A stretch of 64,000 nucleotides of DNA from Bolinopsis microptera (GCF_026151205.1 NC_087078.1:3861675-3925674), one strand, 5' to 3'. Numbered from the stretch's first letter, positions 30,363-57,774 are shown. Numbers and translations: made by a program. Notes: generated by a model not told the origin, from the letters alone.

Positions 30363-33326
30363 TTATTCATACTTCCCAGTGGAGTAAAGATTTATAAAAC
30401 GTTTCTTTGCTACATAAGGATGGAACCACAGATAATCATTGTGTTTTTCCTTATTACTGATATAACTGGTACCTTCAATTCTTGTTAAAACTTCTTTCGA
30501 AACATTCCAAAAATGAAAGTCATTTACAATACATTTAGAAATCATATTCTTTTTAAAACTTTCCAATCCAATTTTAAAACTCAAAACTGTCAAGCAGTTC
30601 TTCACCTCCGAAGGGAGTTTGTTCCAATAAGGAACAACCCGCTCTGGAAGAAAAGAAAACTGAAGATTCTTGACCTTTGTCACACTCTTACTACATCTAT
30701 TGGATGAAACCAGATTAAGACCTGATCTGCTTGGTCTGAACAAGTCTGAACCATAATCAGTCAAGCCATTAATAACCTTAAAAGCTTCAATAAGGTCCCC
30801 ACGTATTCGCCGCTCTGCCAGCGTTGTCAAATTAAGGATTTCCAGTCTACGGCTGTAAGGAAGAGTACCCACCTCATCAATCAGACGGGTAAACCGCCTC
30901 TGGACGGTCTCCAGCTCCAAAACAGTCCCCCAACTTCCATGAGCCGCAACTGGATTCCACAATTGGACACAATACTCTAGATGAGGTCTTATCAAAGCTT
31001 TATAGATGGCTATCATTACACATTTTTCTCTAATTATCAAATTCCTTACAATCCAGCAAATCATTCGATTTGCCTTGGAAATACATGCTTTTATCTGTTC
31101 ATTCCAAAGCAGGGAACTATGGGTAATAACCCCCAAATCTTTTTCCTGATCAGATACTTCAAGTTCTACACCATTTACTAAATAATTTAAGTTAGGGTTG
31201 CTATTAAGATTAATATGAACAACTTTACATTTAGCAGGATTAAACTTCAAAAGCCAAATACTCTCCCAGACTTCCAGTTCTACAATATCTTCAGCAACAC
31301 TGCTGTGGTTAGCTGCATTACCAATCAACTTGAGGTCATCTGCAAATAATTTAATCTTATTCTTGACTATATCAGGTAAATCATTAATATAAAGAATAAA
31401 TAGCAAAGGACCCAATACTGACCCCTGGGGAACACCAGATAACACGTGTTTCACCTCAGACCATTGTCCTTCTACACAAACCCTCATGGTTCTGTCTGTA
31501 AGAAAATCTTTAATAACATCTAAAACTTTTCCTTTGACCCCAAACCCCTCCAATTTAGATAAAAGTCTAAAGTGGGGGACAGTGTCAAAGGCCTTACTAA
31601 AATCAAAATACAGTAGATCAACAGGATCACCTTCATCTAAAATATCAAGAATATTATCAAATGTCTCTAAAAGATTAGATAAGCAAGATTTGCCCTTAAC
31701 AAATCCATGCTGATGCTTTGATATTCGTTCTTCTAAAAAATCCAATAAATGTGCCCTCACCAACTTTTCGTACACTTTGCACAAAATACAAGTTAAGGAA
31801 ACTGGTCTATAGTTTAAGGGATCTGATTTAACACCCTTTTTAAACAATGCTACAACGGATGCTGACTTCCACACCTCAGGAAGAGATCCCGTTTCTGAAC
31901 ACATTTTAAATAATTTAGTGACTGCTTCTACAAAGTTGTCATCATAAGCTAACGATTTTAATAACTTTGGATGAACACCATCCGGACCTGAACTCTTAAA
32001 AATATTAAGCTTTAAAAGTTGCTTCTTAATATCAGCACTGCTAACTTGCAAATCACTAATAACATCTTTATCATAATCCAAAGTGTCATTTTTAGGAAGA
32101 GGGCCAGGTGGCTCACACACAAACACTGAGCTGAAGGCACTTGCAAGTACTTCAGCAGACTCAGCAGAACTATCTGTGCGTGTACCATCTCCTCTATCCA
32201 AAGAAACCACACTTGATTTTACTTGCCTTTTGTTACGTAAATATGAGTAAAAAGACTTACTATTCTGCTTTAAATTAGATGTAATCTTCTTTTCATAGTT
32301 AACTTTAGCTTTAACTTCAGCCACTTCAAAAATATGTTGCTTGCTATTAGCATAACTAAAATTGATTACAGATGGATTTCTATCAAACTCAGCCCATGCT
32401 TTGTCCTTATTCTTCCTCATTCTCTTAAGTGAAGTTGTACTCCATGGCAACTTGACAGGCCTGTTGTCGAGATAAACAGAAGCAGCTGGGACAGCAGCGG
32501 CAACAGCCTCCAGTTTACCATGTAGTTCAGTCCACATTTCTTGAACATTATAATTTGTAGAACTATAATCCCAGTCAATGTTATCCATACTAAACTTCAA
32601 TAATTCATCAGACGAAATCTTACCCCAGATAGGTTTTACAGTTTTCTCTTTAGGACTCTTATCAGTATTTGACGAAACAACCAGTTCGACAAGTATCCCA
32701 ACGTGATCACTCTTACCAAGCGGTGAAACAATCTTACAACCGTTGACAAGAGCATCATTTGTATACAAGACCTGATCAAGGAGGCTCTCCTGGAGAGTAT
32801 CTTTCACAAGCCGTCTTCTGGTTGTTTCGTTGGTAAAGTACCATGTTAAACCACTGTCATTAAAAATATCCATATACTTCTGTTGAATAGTTAAAAATTG
32901 ATTTCTACTAAAGATATTATTATTTACACTTCCATTTACCCATGATACAGTAGGTAAATTAAAATCTCCTATAAGGATTGCTTCAGAATTGTTCTTTTCA
33001 CTACATATACCCTTGATACAAGATAGTAATGTATTGTTCTGTTTTAAATTTAAAGAAGTTGATCTATAAATACAACAAATAGTAATCAATCCACCAGATG
33101 TGTTAATACTAACAGCTAAAGAGTCTGGTGCACTTAAAAAAGAGCTTACTAAAGAAGCATTACAGCTGTTCTTGATATAAATGATAGAACCACCACCCCC
33201 ACTTATAATATTGGTAGAATTGTCAATCTTAAAATCTCTATCCTTTCTAAACATAGTAAAACCTTCAATAAAAATTTCAGCATCTAATATGTCACTACTA
33301 AAATGAGTTTCTGTTATGCAAATCAC
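30363..33326 (-). CDS. LINE ORF2: AP endonuclease and reverse transcriptase
   Basis: 987 residues from the first ATG; the same frame stays open further upstream to overlap the end of ORF1 and encodes typical endonuclease N-terminal residues (FYTNANGLFNKIDEL), so the true protein starts before this ATG. Endonuclease motifs are ITETHF, LIGDFNLPTVSW and SDHVGI. Reverse transcriptase motifs are PEVWKSASVVALFKKG, YRPVSLT, FDFSKAFDTV, GVPQGSVLGPLLF and catalytic FADD. The C-terminal region (SRRLEILNLTTLAERRIRGD) is also typical. It nicks target DNA and copies element RNA. No internal stop is visible, so the element may be active. Confidence 0.93.
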   Translation of the reverse strand: MICITETHFSSDILDAEIFIEGFTMFRKDRDFKIDNSTNIISGGGGSIIYIKNSCNASLVSSFLSAPDSLAVSINTSGGLITICCIYRSTSLNLKQNNTLLSCIKGICSEKNNSEAILIGDFNLPTVSWVNGSVNNNIFSRNQFLTIQQKYMDIFNDSGLTWYFTNETTRRRLVKDTLQESLLDQVLYTNDALVNGCKIVSPLGKSDHVGILVELVVSSNTDKSPKEKTVKPIWGKISSDELLKFSMDNIDWDYSSTNYNVQEMWTELHGKLEAVAAAVPAASVYLDNRPVKLPWSTTSLKRMRKNKDKAWAEFDRNPSVINFSYANSKQHIFEVAEVKAKVNYEKKITSNLKQNSKSFYSYLRNKRQVKSSVVSLDRGDGTRTDSSAESAEVLASAFSSVFVCEPPGPLPKNDTLDYDKDVISDLQVSSADIKKQLLKLNIFKSSGPDGVHPKLLKSLAYDDNFVEAVTKLFKMCSETGSLPEVWKSASVVALFKKGVKSDPLNYRPVSLTCILCKVYEKLVRAHLLDFLEERISKHQHGFVKGKSCLSNLLETFDNILDILDEGDPVDLLYFDFSKAFDTVPHFRLLSKLEGFGVKGKVLDVIKDFLTDRTMRVCVEGQWSEVKHVLSGVPQGSVLGPLLFILYINDLPDIVKNKIKLFADDLKLIGNAANHSSVAEDIVELEVWESIWLLKFNPAKCKVVHINLNSNPNLNYLVNGVELEVSDQEKDLGVITHSSLLWNEQIKACISKANRMICWIVRNLIIREKCVMIAIYKALIRPHLEYCVQLWNPVAAHGSWGTVLELETVQRRFTRLIDEVGTLPYSRRLEILNLTTLAERRIRGDLIEAFKVINGLTDYGSDLFRPSRSGLNLVSSNRCSKSVTKVKNLQFSFLPERVVPYWNKLPSEVKNCLTVLSFKIGLESFKKNMISKCIVNDFHFWNVSKEVLTRIEGTSYISNKEKHNDYLWFHPYVAKKRFINLYSTGKYE

Positions 33327-33409
33327 ATCAATAGATTTATATACTGGTAAAATACATTTAAGTTCATCAATTTTATTAAAAAGTCCATTAGCATTGGTGT
33401 AAAATATAT

Positions 33410-34351
33410 TTAAGCCTTTACTGATTCTCCTTTCGTCTTTTCCAACCTGTTCTTCTCTGCTTCCAACTGTCTCTTCTTCCTCTCCTTTCTGGCTAAAAAA
33501 TGGATCTCGCGGTCTGATCTACACTGGTCTTGATTGATCCAGTAGGACGATTCCTTCCAGCCTTTACCAAAGTCAGAGTAAAAATTTACTGACTCTTCGT
33601 CGACTGTCTGTATGATGAGAGGTCGACAGTAGTCATGGTTGTTTGGATCAACTTTTCCAGCACGATGGCAGCTAACAATGTCGTCTTTCTTCATCTTGAG
33701 TGTTTCTACGCAGAAAGAGACATCATCCTTCTGACGCTGCTTAGGGTTCTTCTCCTTACTCTCAGGAACCTTCAGAACACATAAGTTATGTTTCCTTCTG
33801 TTCCTTTCAAATGCATCAGTGTGCATCTTGGACTGCACTTTAGCAATAACATTTTCTGATGACTGGGAGTTGCTCAGATCTTCTATTACTGTCCTCTGAG
33901 ATTTTGCTGTAATTTCTGAGTAAAGTTGCACAGCTTTGTTGACAGTTTTATCTGCGCTTCCTTTAATAGCTTCCTTAATCGAGTTAGTCAGGGCTGGGGT
34001 CAAATGTTGGAGTTCCTCTTTAATAATAGCCCTGACAGCCCCGTTTTCCTTAGTGTCAGCTGAGGTATGAGGTGCCACAAAACAGTATGGGCACTTCCAA
34101 TTTGTTAGATTCAGTAACATCTCGTTTTTAAGGCCAGATAAACCAACACAACTCAGGTGCCAAAATAATTGGCAAGCTTCACATTCAACTGATAGTTCTT
34201 CTGACATGTAAACATCACATTGGCAGTATTTTTCCTCTGGCACTGGGACATTATCAGAAGATGAATCCTTAGGGGGACTCGTCTTGACTCCACGTTTTTT
34301 TCGTATCGACACCCTCTCGGGTACATTGTTACTTGCCATCCCTGAACTCAA
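33410..34351 (-). CDS. LINE ORF1 with PHD finger and L1-ORF1-like region
   Basis: 313 residues. Near residues 40-90 a PHD-type zinc finger (CQCDVYMSEELSVECEACQL, then FWHLSCVG and WKCPYCF) may bind chromatin or protein. The later part (RRKHNLCVLKVPESKEKN, DDIVSCHRAGK, RPLIIQT, SSYWINQDQCRSDREIHFLA) follows the nucleic-acid-binding ORF1 module. PHD-bearing ORF1 proteins are known in CR1/L2-related LINEs. The stop overlaps the open frame of ORF2. Confidence 0.85.
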   Translation of the reverse strand: MSSGMASNNVPERVSIRKKRGVKTSPPKDSSSDNVPVPEEKYCQCDVYMSEELSVECEACQLFWHLSCVGLSGLKNEMLLNLTNWKCPYCFVAPHTSADTKENGAVRAIIKEELQHLTPALTNSIKEAIKGSADKTVNKAVQLYSEITAKSQRTVIEDLSNSQSSENVIAKVQSKMHTDAFERNRRKHNLCVLKVPESKEKNPKQRQKDDVSFCVETLKMKKDDIVSCHRAGKVDPNNHDYCRPLIIQTVDEESVNFYSDFGKGWKESSYWINQDQCRSDREIHFLARKERKKRQLEAEKNRLEKTKGESVKA

Positions 34352-34760
34352 ATTATTTGTTATATAGTAGTGTTGAAAGTATTAAAACTGCTAGGATACT
34401 GTAATTGGGCTTTCTGCACGATTAGTTTAATCTAGAACTTTCTACGACATTCAGAAGTCGTTTTATTAGCGGAGATTCAATGTGGCAAAAAGTGGTAAAT
34501 AGTGGTTACTCTTTACAAATTTCGAAAAGTCCAAAATATTGCAAGTGAAATTTTCAAAAGTTTTATGAAAATTAGTTCATTATATTTAATTAATTGAATA
34601 ATTTATTTTGGAAAAAGTTGTTAATGAAAAAGTTGTTCTTCTTTGTTTTCTAAACACACTGCTTTAAACTAGAATCTTCTAGGATATTCAGAACTTGACT
34701 TATTTGCGGAAAACCAAAATGGTAAAAAGGTGGTAAAAAAATGTGGTTTGGGAATTCTCT
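34349..34760 (-). repeat. Second copy of the AT-rich interspersed repeat
   Basis: Reverse-orientation match to 25830-26092 and 27716-27795. The section CGACTTCTGAATGTCGTAGA (minus) and TTCTGAATATCCTAGAAGAT (minus) identify it. It lacks the GC-rich TIR element and so serves as an empty site for it. Confidence 0.7.
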
Positions 34761-34964
34761 GGAATGATTCCTGGGACCATTTCCCTTTAAAATCGCTTAG
34801 TTGCGAATTTTGTCTGACAAAAAGACGTATTTGACTGTACTACTTATATATAACAGAATCACAAGAGGGGTAACAGTTCGTAAACACACATGATGTAACG
34901 GTAATAACATGTTATGTGTATTACCTCTGAATTGTATCAAAGACATGACTAAAAAATATACGTG

Positions 34965-36150
34965 TGTCAGTGGAGCTTACATTGCAATTATCAAACTCTC
35001 TTATCTTTTGGTAACTTGTGATAAGAATTACTAGCCTGTGCCTTTGTGTGCTTGCTACACATCTTGTGGACAGAAATATACAATGCAAAACCCTTGTATA
35101 ACAAACATCTAAAGAATTTGCATGCGGTTAGAGATCAGATCTTTCATAAGTTGTATTTTGACCAAGGGACAGTTTTTTATCCAAGATTAAAAGTGAAATT
35201 AACAAGATAAGTTACGAGGAGATTCAATCTTGCAATTTGATGAACAAGAGATCATGAACAAGAGAGTAATGATTAATGAAAGAGAAACTATGCAAATGGT
35301 TGGAAACTGTCTGTTGTATATTGGACCAGGTCAGTATCCCCTGGCTAAGGATGGCGACACCTCTTGCAGAAGAAATTGACAAGCTGAAAAGTGAGAAGAT
35401 TTCAGATCAGAGCACTATCATCTATCTTCACAGTAAAGTAGTAGAAAAAATTAATAGAAAGTAACCATACTACACATTGAATTAGGATTCCTTTAAATAT
35501 CAAATTGATTAATTGTAAACTTGTTTATTCTGAAATAAGTGGCATAAAAATGAAATTTTTGTTTAACTGAAATTTTTGTTTAACTGAATAGAAAGTAATA
35601 GGAAGTAATAGAAAGTAATAGAAATAATAGAAAGTAATAGAACGTAATAGAGAAAAGCGACGAACTGCTAAAATCAGTGCAGAATAGTCGTGCAAACGGA
35701 GATGAAAAGCTACTCTTCAGTCGTTAGCAAAAGTATCAATACAATGCTGCTTGCGCCCCGAAGTAGATACACGCTGCAGTTAAGAAAGTAGAAAACCAGA
35801 TTGAGAGAAACAAGAACGTTGTCATTTATGGTTTACTATCATAATCAGAGAATGAGCAACTCCAGAGTAACCTTGAGGAGGTTCTGAGTGAAATCGGTGA
35901 GAAGCCTTTACACAAAGACTGCTGTCGATTTGGAGCTCTGAAAGAAAATGTGTCCTAAATATAGGACCAGTCAAGTTCATATCGAGCAACTCTGACACAA
36001 GTGATCAGAAACGCCAGTAAACTACACACTATAGAGGGGTATAGAGCGGTTTACATCAGCCCTGATAGAACTGTCGCGAGACGAGCTTACGAAAAGCTTG
36101 TAGAAGAACTGAGACTGAAACAGACTACATAACAGAGCCTGACAAGTTTC
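34965..36150 (+). pseudogene. Decayed LINE ORF1-only copy
   Basis: The leader (CAAACTCTCTTATCTTTTGG) and coding remnants (IERNKNVVIYGL, then NLEEVLSEIGEKPLHKD, and ISPDRTVARRAYEKLVEEL) match the intact ORF1 at 28360-29256, with stops and frame breaks between. It ends about 40 bp before the TIR element at 36187. Confidence 0.7.
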
Positions 36151-36186
36151 ATAATACCAGGAAGAATTATTATATAGTCAGCTTTG

Positions 36187-36826
36187 TTGTATCACGTCGT
36201 GACCCCCACGGTCGTTTCACTAAACCCCTGTATAGTTTCTACGATACAGGGGGAGCCGCGCACTCGTGCGCGGCGGGTCATACAGCGTATGACAACAGCT
36301 TTGTAGAGTAAAGGCGAGACTGGCTAAAATTGGTATTCCTACTTATCTCAATTTAAACAATAAACATTATTGTTGATTTTTATTTTGAAGGGACCACCGA
36401 CCATATAATACATTTTTACGGCCAAAATTTGCTCAATATGATTTGTTTTTTATTTCAGGATTGCCACGATCGTAAATTCAATAAATGTGATTATCATTTT
36501 TGTATTTAACGGGCTTCGCTAAGCAACGATCTCAAAGGGTTGACATAATAGTCAATCAAATGTTGATCATTGATATTTTAAGTTTAACCAATTAAGTCTT
36601 GTAGGCTTATAACCTACGCTACTAAAATGCGCCCACCGAGTTGGAGATCGTCGACGGTCTATTATTTGAAAAAGAGTATCACCCGTTAATAACGGGTGAT
36701 ACTCGTTAAATATTTGTCATACGTTGTATGACCCGCCGCGTACGAGTGCGCGGGTCCCCCTGTATCGTTAAAATTCTACTACACTATAGTGACACGACAT
36801 TGGGGGTCACGACGTGATACAATTAA
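36187..36826. mobile_element. TIR element with ~110-bp inverted ends and internal hairpins
   Basis: Ends TTGTATCACGTCGTGACCCC and its inverse, with homology continuing through CGATACAGGGGGA and the GCGCACTCG..CGCGGCGGGTCATAC block. An internal perfect palindrome, GAGTATCACCCGTTAATAAC and its mirror, occupies about 36675-36705. No coding frame. TSD not clear. Confidence 0.8.
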
Positions 36827-37832
36827 ATATTTGTTTTGAATAGGACCGTCGCACGTCGACGAGTCCAACTCGGCGCGCGTCCTGGTAGGTTGCAGTAAAC
36901 CTACAAGACCCGTTAACATAACAGAATTAACCAAAGCTTTGCAGTAGCGCGCGCACGCCGATTACCAGACGTTAACTTGTCTCTATGCGCGCCGCGGTGC
37001 TCTTTCCTTGAGAGGAGCAGGGGGATAGCTTAACATCAAATTAGGTGGCTGCATTTTGTTTTGATTTTAGTAGGTCCTAGTATTTATTACTATTGCCTTA
37101 AAGTGTTAAAAGAACTCACCTTAAATTATTTAATTAATGCAGTCACTCAGATAAGTTTTATCCCAGGACACTTCAACAAAGACACATACTTTGCCCACAA
37201 TAAGAGGCCTTAATTGTTTTAATTATGTAACTGTATAGAATTATTATTATTATTATTATAATTGAAGGGGTATCCTAAGAAGATTCTTGATCGGGGATAC
37301 ATTACCCAGATGTGTAATTTGTATAAATCCAATGGATCCTTAGCTACTCGCAAGACTTGTGGGTTTATAACCCATCAAGGGAATAAAATTGTTAGTCATA
37401 AACTGTAAAGGCAACTTAACAAAATAATCGACATAGTCATAGTTTCCTACTCTTGAGGCACTAAGTCAATGGAAATATTATGGCTTGTACCATTGTAAAG
37501 ACAGAGGGGAATGAGTAGATTCCTGGTCTAGTAATTGAAAACAATTTTCTGCTCCAAGTAGTTTTTATCCTCATTATTGTAGTTGCTCACAGCAGCTCAC
37601 TGGAAGTTCCACCAAGAACATTGTTATGGGAAAAGCAGATTTTGACCTTTAACAAATCCGTACCGTGGCTGGAATATTTTTCAGATGCAAGGCTAGGACC
37701 AACTACCAGAAATGCACTATTTAAATTCTGGAGCATGCTCCAGAAATGCATAATCTGGAGATATGTTGTCTATAAATTCGGAAATCACCAGCTGGTTTTT
37801 GATGCAGCCCTTTTGGTTTCACTTCAAATCTA
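36827..37832. other. Intergenic DNA with repeat fragments
   Basis: 36827-36910 shares AAATATTTGTT and a CCAACTC-GCGCGCGTC..TGGTAG block with 60490-60570, a diverged repeat family. A SINE fragment is at 37262-37390. A TTA microsatellite sits at 37238-37262. An open stretch around 37621-37833 (+) has no recognised features. Confidence 0.5.
37262..37390 (-). mobile_element. SINE fragment with TTA-repeat tail
   Basis: Matches the body and 3' end of the SINE at 24679-24884 (GGGGTATCCTA.GAAG and CAATGGATCCTTAGCTACTC, + strand). The adjacent (TTA)n run at 37238-37262 is probably its 3' tail. The tRNA-like head is missing or diverged. Confidence 0.7.
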
Positions 37833-38610
37833 AAGTAAAGTAAAGTAAAGTAAAATTTATGACATCACATCATCACACATGTCTACAAAATATCATCGAA
37901 CTGTGTGAAAAAATATATAATAAATTATTTATCAAATACAATATTTTCAAAAAATTTATCAAAAACATTATCCTATTTTAAAAACTTTCCAGTGGAATAA
38001 AGATTTATAAAATGCTTCTTTGCCACATAAGTACGAAACCAAAGATAATCGTTATGTTTCTCTTTATTACTGACAGCAGGGACTACAGCACCAGAATGTG
38101 ACAGATTTCACAAACGTCTTGCTAGATTGATATCAAAGAAGAGAAAGGAGAGCTACACAGATGTTATCAACTACATCAGGACCAAGATATGCTTTGCTAT
38201 GCTTAAAAGCTTAGTGGTATCAGTTCATGGTGTGAGGAGTCAAGAAGAAAAGAAAGTAACAAAAACGGTTGCTGACACAGCATTTGGACTTATACCTAGT
38301 ATGACCTCTTATGAGTGCCGTTAAATTATTAACAGGAAAATTGTCTTAATTTTGGTTGATCGAATGTTTTATATCAGATGTTGATTTCTTAAAGATAGGT
38401 GTATATTTTTGCTATTATTTCTATGAAAGGGGAGGTACAGATAAAGTACCAAACCTTATTGTGTATATTTGGTTGCAACTCCGGTAAATGATGAAACATG
38501 TCTCTTATGAGAGTGATACCGTGAGTTGCTCCCTTTTTTTTTTTTTTTTCTTTATTACTGACATAACTGGCTCCCTCAATTCTTACTAAAACTTCATTGG
38601 AAACAATCTG
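37832..38610 (-). mobile_element. LINE 3'-end fragment interrupted by a 473-bp insert
   Basis: 37832-38075 matches the 3' end of the LINE at 30190-30460 (AAGTA tail, CAGTGGA.TAAAGATTTATAA, TTTGC.ACATAA). The match resumes at 38549 (GACATAACTGGCTCCCTCAA). Between the parts, 38076-38548 is an insert flanked by a 15-bp direct repeat, TCTTTATTACTGACA (38061-38075 and 38549-38563), ending in a run of about 16 T. The insert contains a fragment open for 65 codons (DVINYIRTKICFAMLKSLV) that resembles the end of an uncharacterised transposon protein. Confidence 0.75.
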
Positions 38611-38782
38611 CTTTATGTTAAACTACTTTTTCTTACTAAAAGATTATATGAAAATTAGATATTCCCCAATGTTGTTTGATAATGTTTTAATCAGAGGGGG
38701 CCCATTTGTAACTGAGAGTGGATTGTTCCTAGTCTGGCACTTGTCTAACTTAATATAATCTTTAGATTTATGGGTTTCAATT

Positions 38783-39302
38783 ATGGACCCTAGAAACGTG
38801 ACAGAGAGCAAAAAATTAGGACAAGTGACACAGTTTCTGCCTGAGATCTACAAACTGCTTGAGCTTCTAAACACAACAAGTGATATTGGAACCGTTAATA
38901 AAACTGTAAGTTTTTTAACATACCTCGTCCCTTTAATGGATCATATTTCTAACACACATAATGCAACAAGTTACATTGGTATGTAAATACTTATTATTTA
39001 ACCTAGAGTATTATAATGCATCATTATTTTCTTGCTCCAGCATACCAATCTGTTTTGTTTAAACATTGTAATACCAAATTTCTGCATATTCCATTTTGCA
39101 CTATCCCATTCTATGATTTATTTGACAGGTGGATAACATAGAAAATCAGTTTAAAGAAGCACGTGAAGTTGTATCTCAACTATCCTCTGAAACAACTGAA
39201 CAGCTCAAGGAAAAACTAGCAGCTTACAAAAGTGCTAACCATCAACAGAAAGTTTTGTTAAAAGAGTACCGACATTTGCCTGTATTTACTGAACAAAGCT
39301 GA
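38783..39302 (+). CDS. MED9: Mediator subunit 9-like small coiled-coil protein
   Basis: Two exons, 38783-38905 (phase 0, ACT|GTAAGT) and 39129-39302 (TTTGACAG acceptor), give 98 residues. The sequence runs FLPEIYKLLELLNTTSDIG, then QFKEAREVVSQL and KVLLKEYRHLPVFTEQ, which follows the pattern of Mediator subunit 9: a short helix, a long coiled coil and a K-Y-K-x-L-x-x-F end. MED9 sits in the middle module of the Mediator complex that links activators to RNA polymerase II. The similarity is modest and by eye, so another small coiled-coil protein is possible. The stop at 39300-39302 is 5 nt before the LRMDA start codon in the same exon. Confidence 0.55.
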
Positions 39303-39307
39303 GCGAG

Positions 39308-40762
39308 ATGCTTACCACTACAGGTAACTATCTTATTGTAATCAGTAGGTAGATATATTCATTTATAGCTCCAATGATTGAAGAATGATGCTCATGAGAA
39401 CAAATGATTTGAGTGATCCATCTCCTTACTAAACTCAATCCTGATTGTTTCAGATAACGATAATGAGTATTCAAGCAATAAGGAAACAGACAGTCTGTTT
39501 CTAGTGGGCCAGGATATCACTGAGTTTAACATAGCTCCAAACAATGCTCAATACATAAAACATCTCGACCTTAGTTACAATCTGTTGGAGAAGGTTCCTT
39601 TTGTCATACCATCACATATTTTATGATCCATTGACATCTTTACTATTGATTTTTTACATAGATACCCATAGTTTAATCTATGCATTTTAAAACCCTGGAA
39701 TGCAGCTCCGCATTATGAAATTTTAATTTTAATTTTTGCAGTTTATTTCTCCTACAAAATTTCTCAGTTTTTAGTTGCAGACAGTGTCATTATACCACAT
39801 CTTGTTACATGTATCTTATCTTGTTAAAAGTGACTGTCTAGTACGCAACAAATTATCTACATCATAGCGTGGTGTTGTATTACTTGTATTATCACAAGAT
39901 TAACACTGCTGTTTACTTCTCAACAAATTCATACTCTATCAAAACAGGTAGAAGGGCTACAAAGGTTTGTGGGACTACGCGAACTTATCCTGGACAACAA
40001 CATGTTGTCTAACATACAGATCCCACTGCTACCCTTTCTACACACGCTCTCACTTAACAAGAACAGGGTTTACGATCTGGATAACTTACTGGATACACTC
40101 AGTAAACACACCCCTCTATTAGAATTCCTCAGCTTGTTGGGTTTGTACTTTGTAGTTACTTACTTTCTCAATTATATTTAATTTATTTTTGTTTTAACTT
40201 CTTTTAAAGTTCAACTTGTACATGAATGAACAATAATAATATATGTCCTTGTATAATATTTTCAACTGATAATGCTGAGTATTTTATTGAACCTGTCAGG
40301 TAACCCGGCTTGTCCCAATGAGCTAATGCACGGTGACGAGGAGGATTATCAGAACTACCGCTACTCTGTCATTAACCGCCTCAAACACCTCAAGTGAGAC
40401 ACTTCATCACAGAGACAACTAGTTCCATTTCTTTGCTAATATAAACTATATGATTTTGTGTTCCATTTATATTAAACCATTCCTATCCCAGGTTTCTAGA
40501 TTCCAGACCTGTAGTAGCAGCAGAGCGCTATGACGCACAGAACAGAGTTAAGATAGTACAAGTTGTAAAGGCTCTGCAAGAGGACCTGTGTCCTGATGAC
40601 TCTCTAGATCTGACTAGATCACTAGATCTGAGGACAGCAGAGACAACCCCCCTAGACAGGAGCCAGGACATGGTACAGCGTGCTGGGTTCGGGAAACGTA
40701 GTTACAAGTACAAGGGGAAGAATAGTGAGGGGAATAAGTTCATTTCAAATGACGATCTGTAA
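39308..40762 (+). CDS. LRMDA: Leucine-rich melanocyte differentiation-associated protein orthologue
   Basis: Exons 39308-39323 (ATG), 39454-39593, 39948-40140, 40300-40393 and 40492-40762 (TAA) join in phase and give about 237 residues. The protein has leucine-rich repeats ([66 protein letters not shown]) and an LRR cap ([20 protein letters not shown]). The conserved tail, [15 protein letters not shown], is a distinctive mark of LRMDA (C10orf11). In vertebrates LRMDA acts in melanosome biogenesis with Rab32/38 and the Commander/Retriever system, so a trafficking role is likely. The start was chosen because the tiny first exon has a good donor and matching phase. Confidence 0.9.
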
Positions 40763-41320
40763 ATTGGGCGATGTGAGGCGTGGTATTTGGGGAACTTGAG
40801 AATAGGGTAGTATTTGGGTATTATCATCAGATAGTGGAGGAGTTTTTATTAAATTTGATCTTGTGTGAATAATGCTGATTTGGATGATTTTCTTGCTTAC
40901 TTAACTAACAATCTAATATTGCGAAGAAGTCGTTTACTTTTGGTCTATTCCTTATTATTATAAAATCATGTTGGCCCAGAAAACGATGATATGTTTCATA
41001 TGTTTTACATTTATTTGTATTTTAATCATCGTTATTGTTATATTTGTTAATGCAACTTGTTTTTATCATTATTAATCATTTTAAATCATGTGCTGTACCG
41101 CTTATTATATTATGGACAGTAGTTCCACTCTATTAATATGACTAATAATTTATATCTTGAAAATAGTCATATCTACCGGTAAAAATGAGAATGACGTATT
41201 ATACGTCACGTACATTCCATCCAGAAAATCATTGTGACAAAACCAATTTCAGCACAGAATTAACTGTATTATTGAACTGAATTTAAACAACTTTCCATCT
41301 AGCAGAAAGTAATAAAGTTC
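40763..41320. other. Intergenic region between LRMDA and YIPF4
   Basis: AT-rich, about 560 bp. It must hold the LRMDA 3' end and the YIPF4 promoter. No specific element seen. Confidence 0.5.

Positions 41321-57774
<16,454 letters not shown>

Larger units (their letters stand above)
30190..34351 (-). mobile_element. Near-complete CR1/L2-type LINE
   Basis: The minus-strand element has ORF1 (34351-33410), an overlapping ORF2 with endonuclease and reverse transcriptase, a short 3' UTR, and a 3' end of tandem TTTAC units (30190-30224 on the + strand as AAGTA repeats) instead of poly-A, as in CR1/L2-related clades. A truncated relative with the same tail lies at 37832-38075. Confidence 0.9.
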
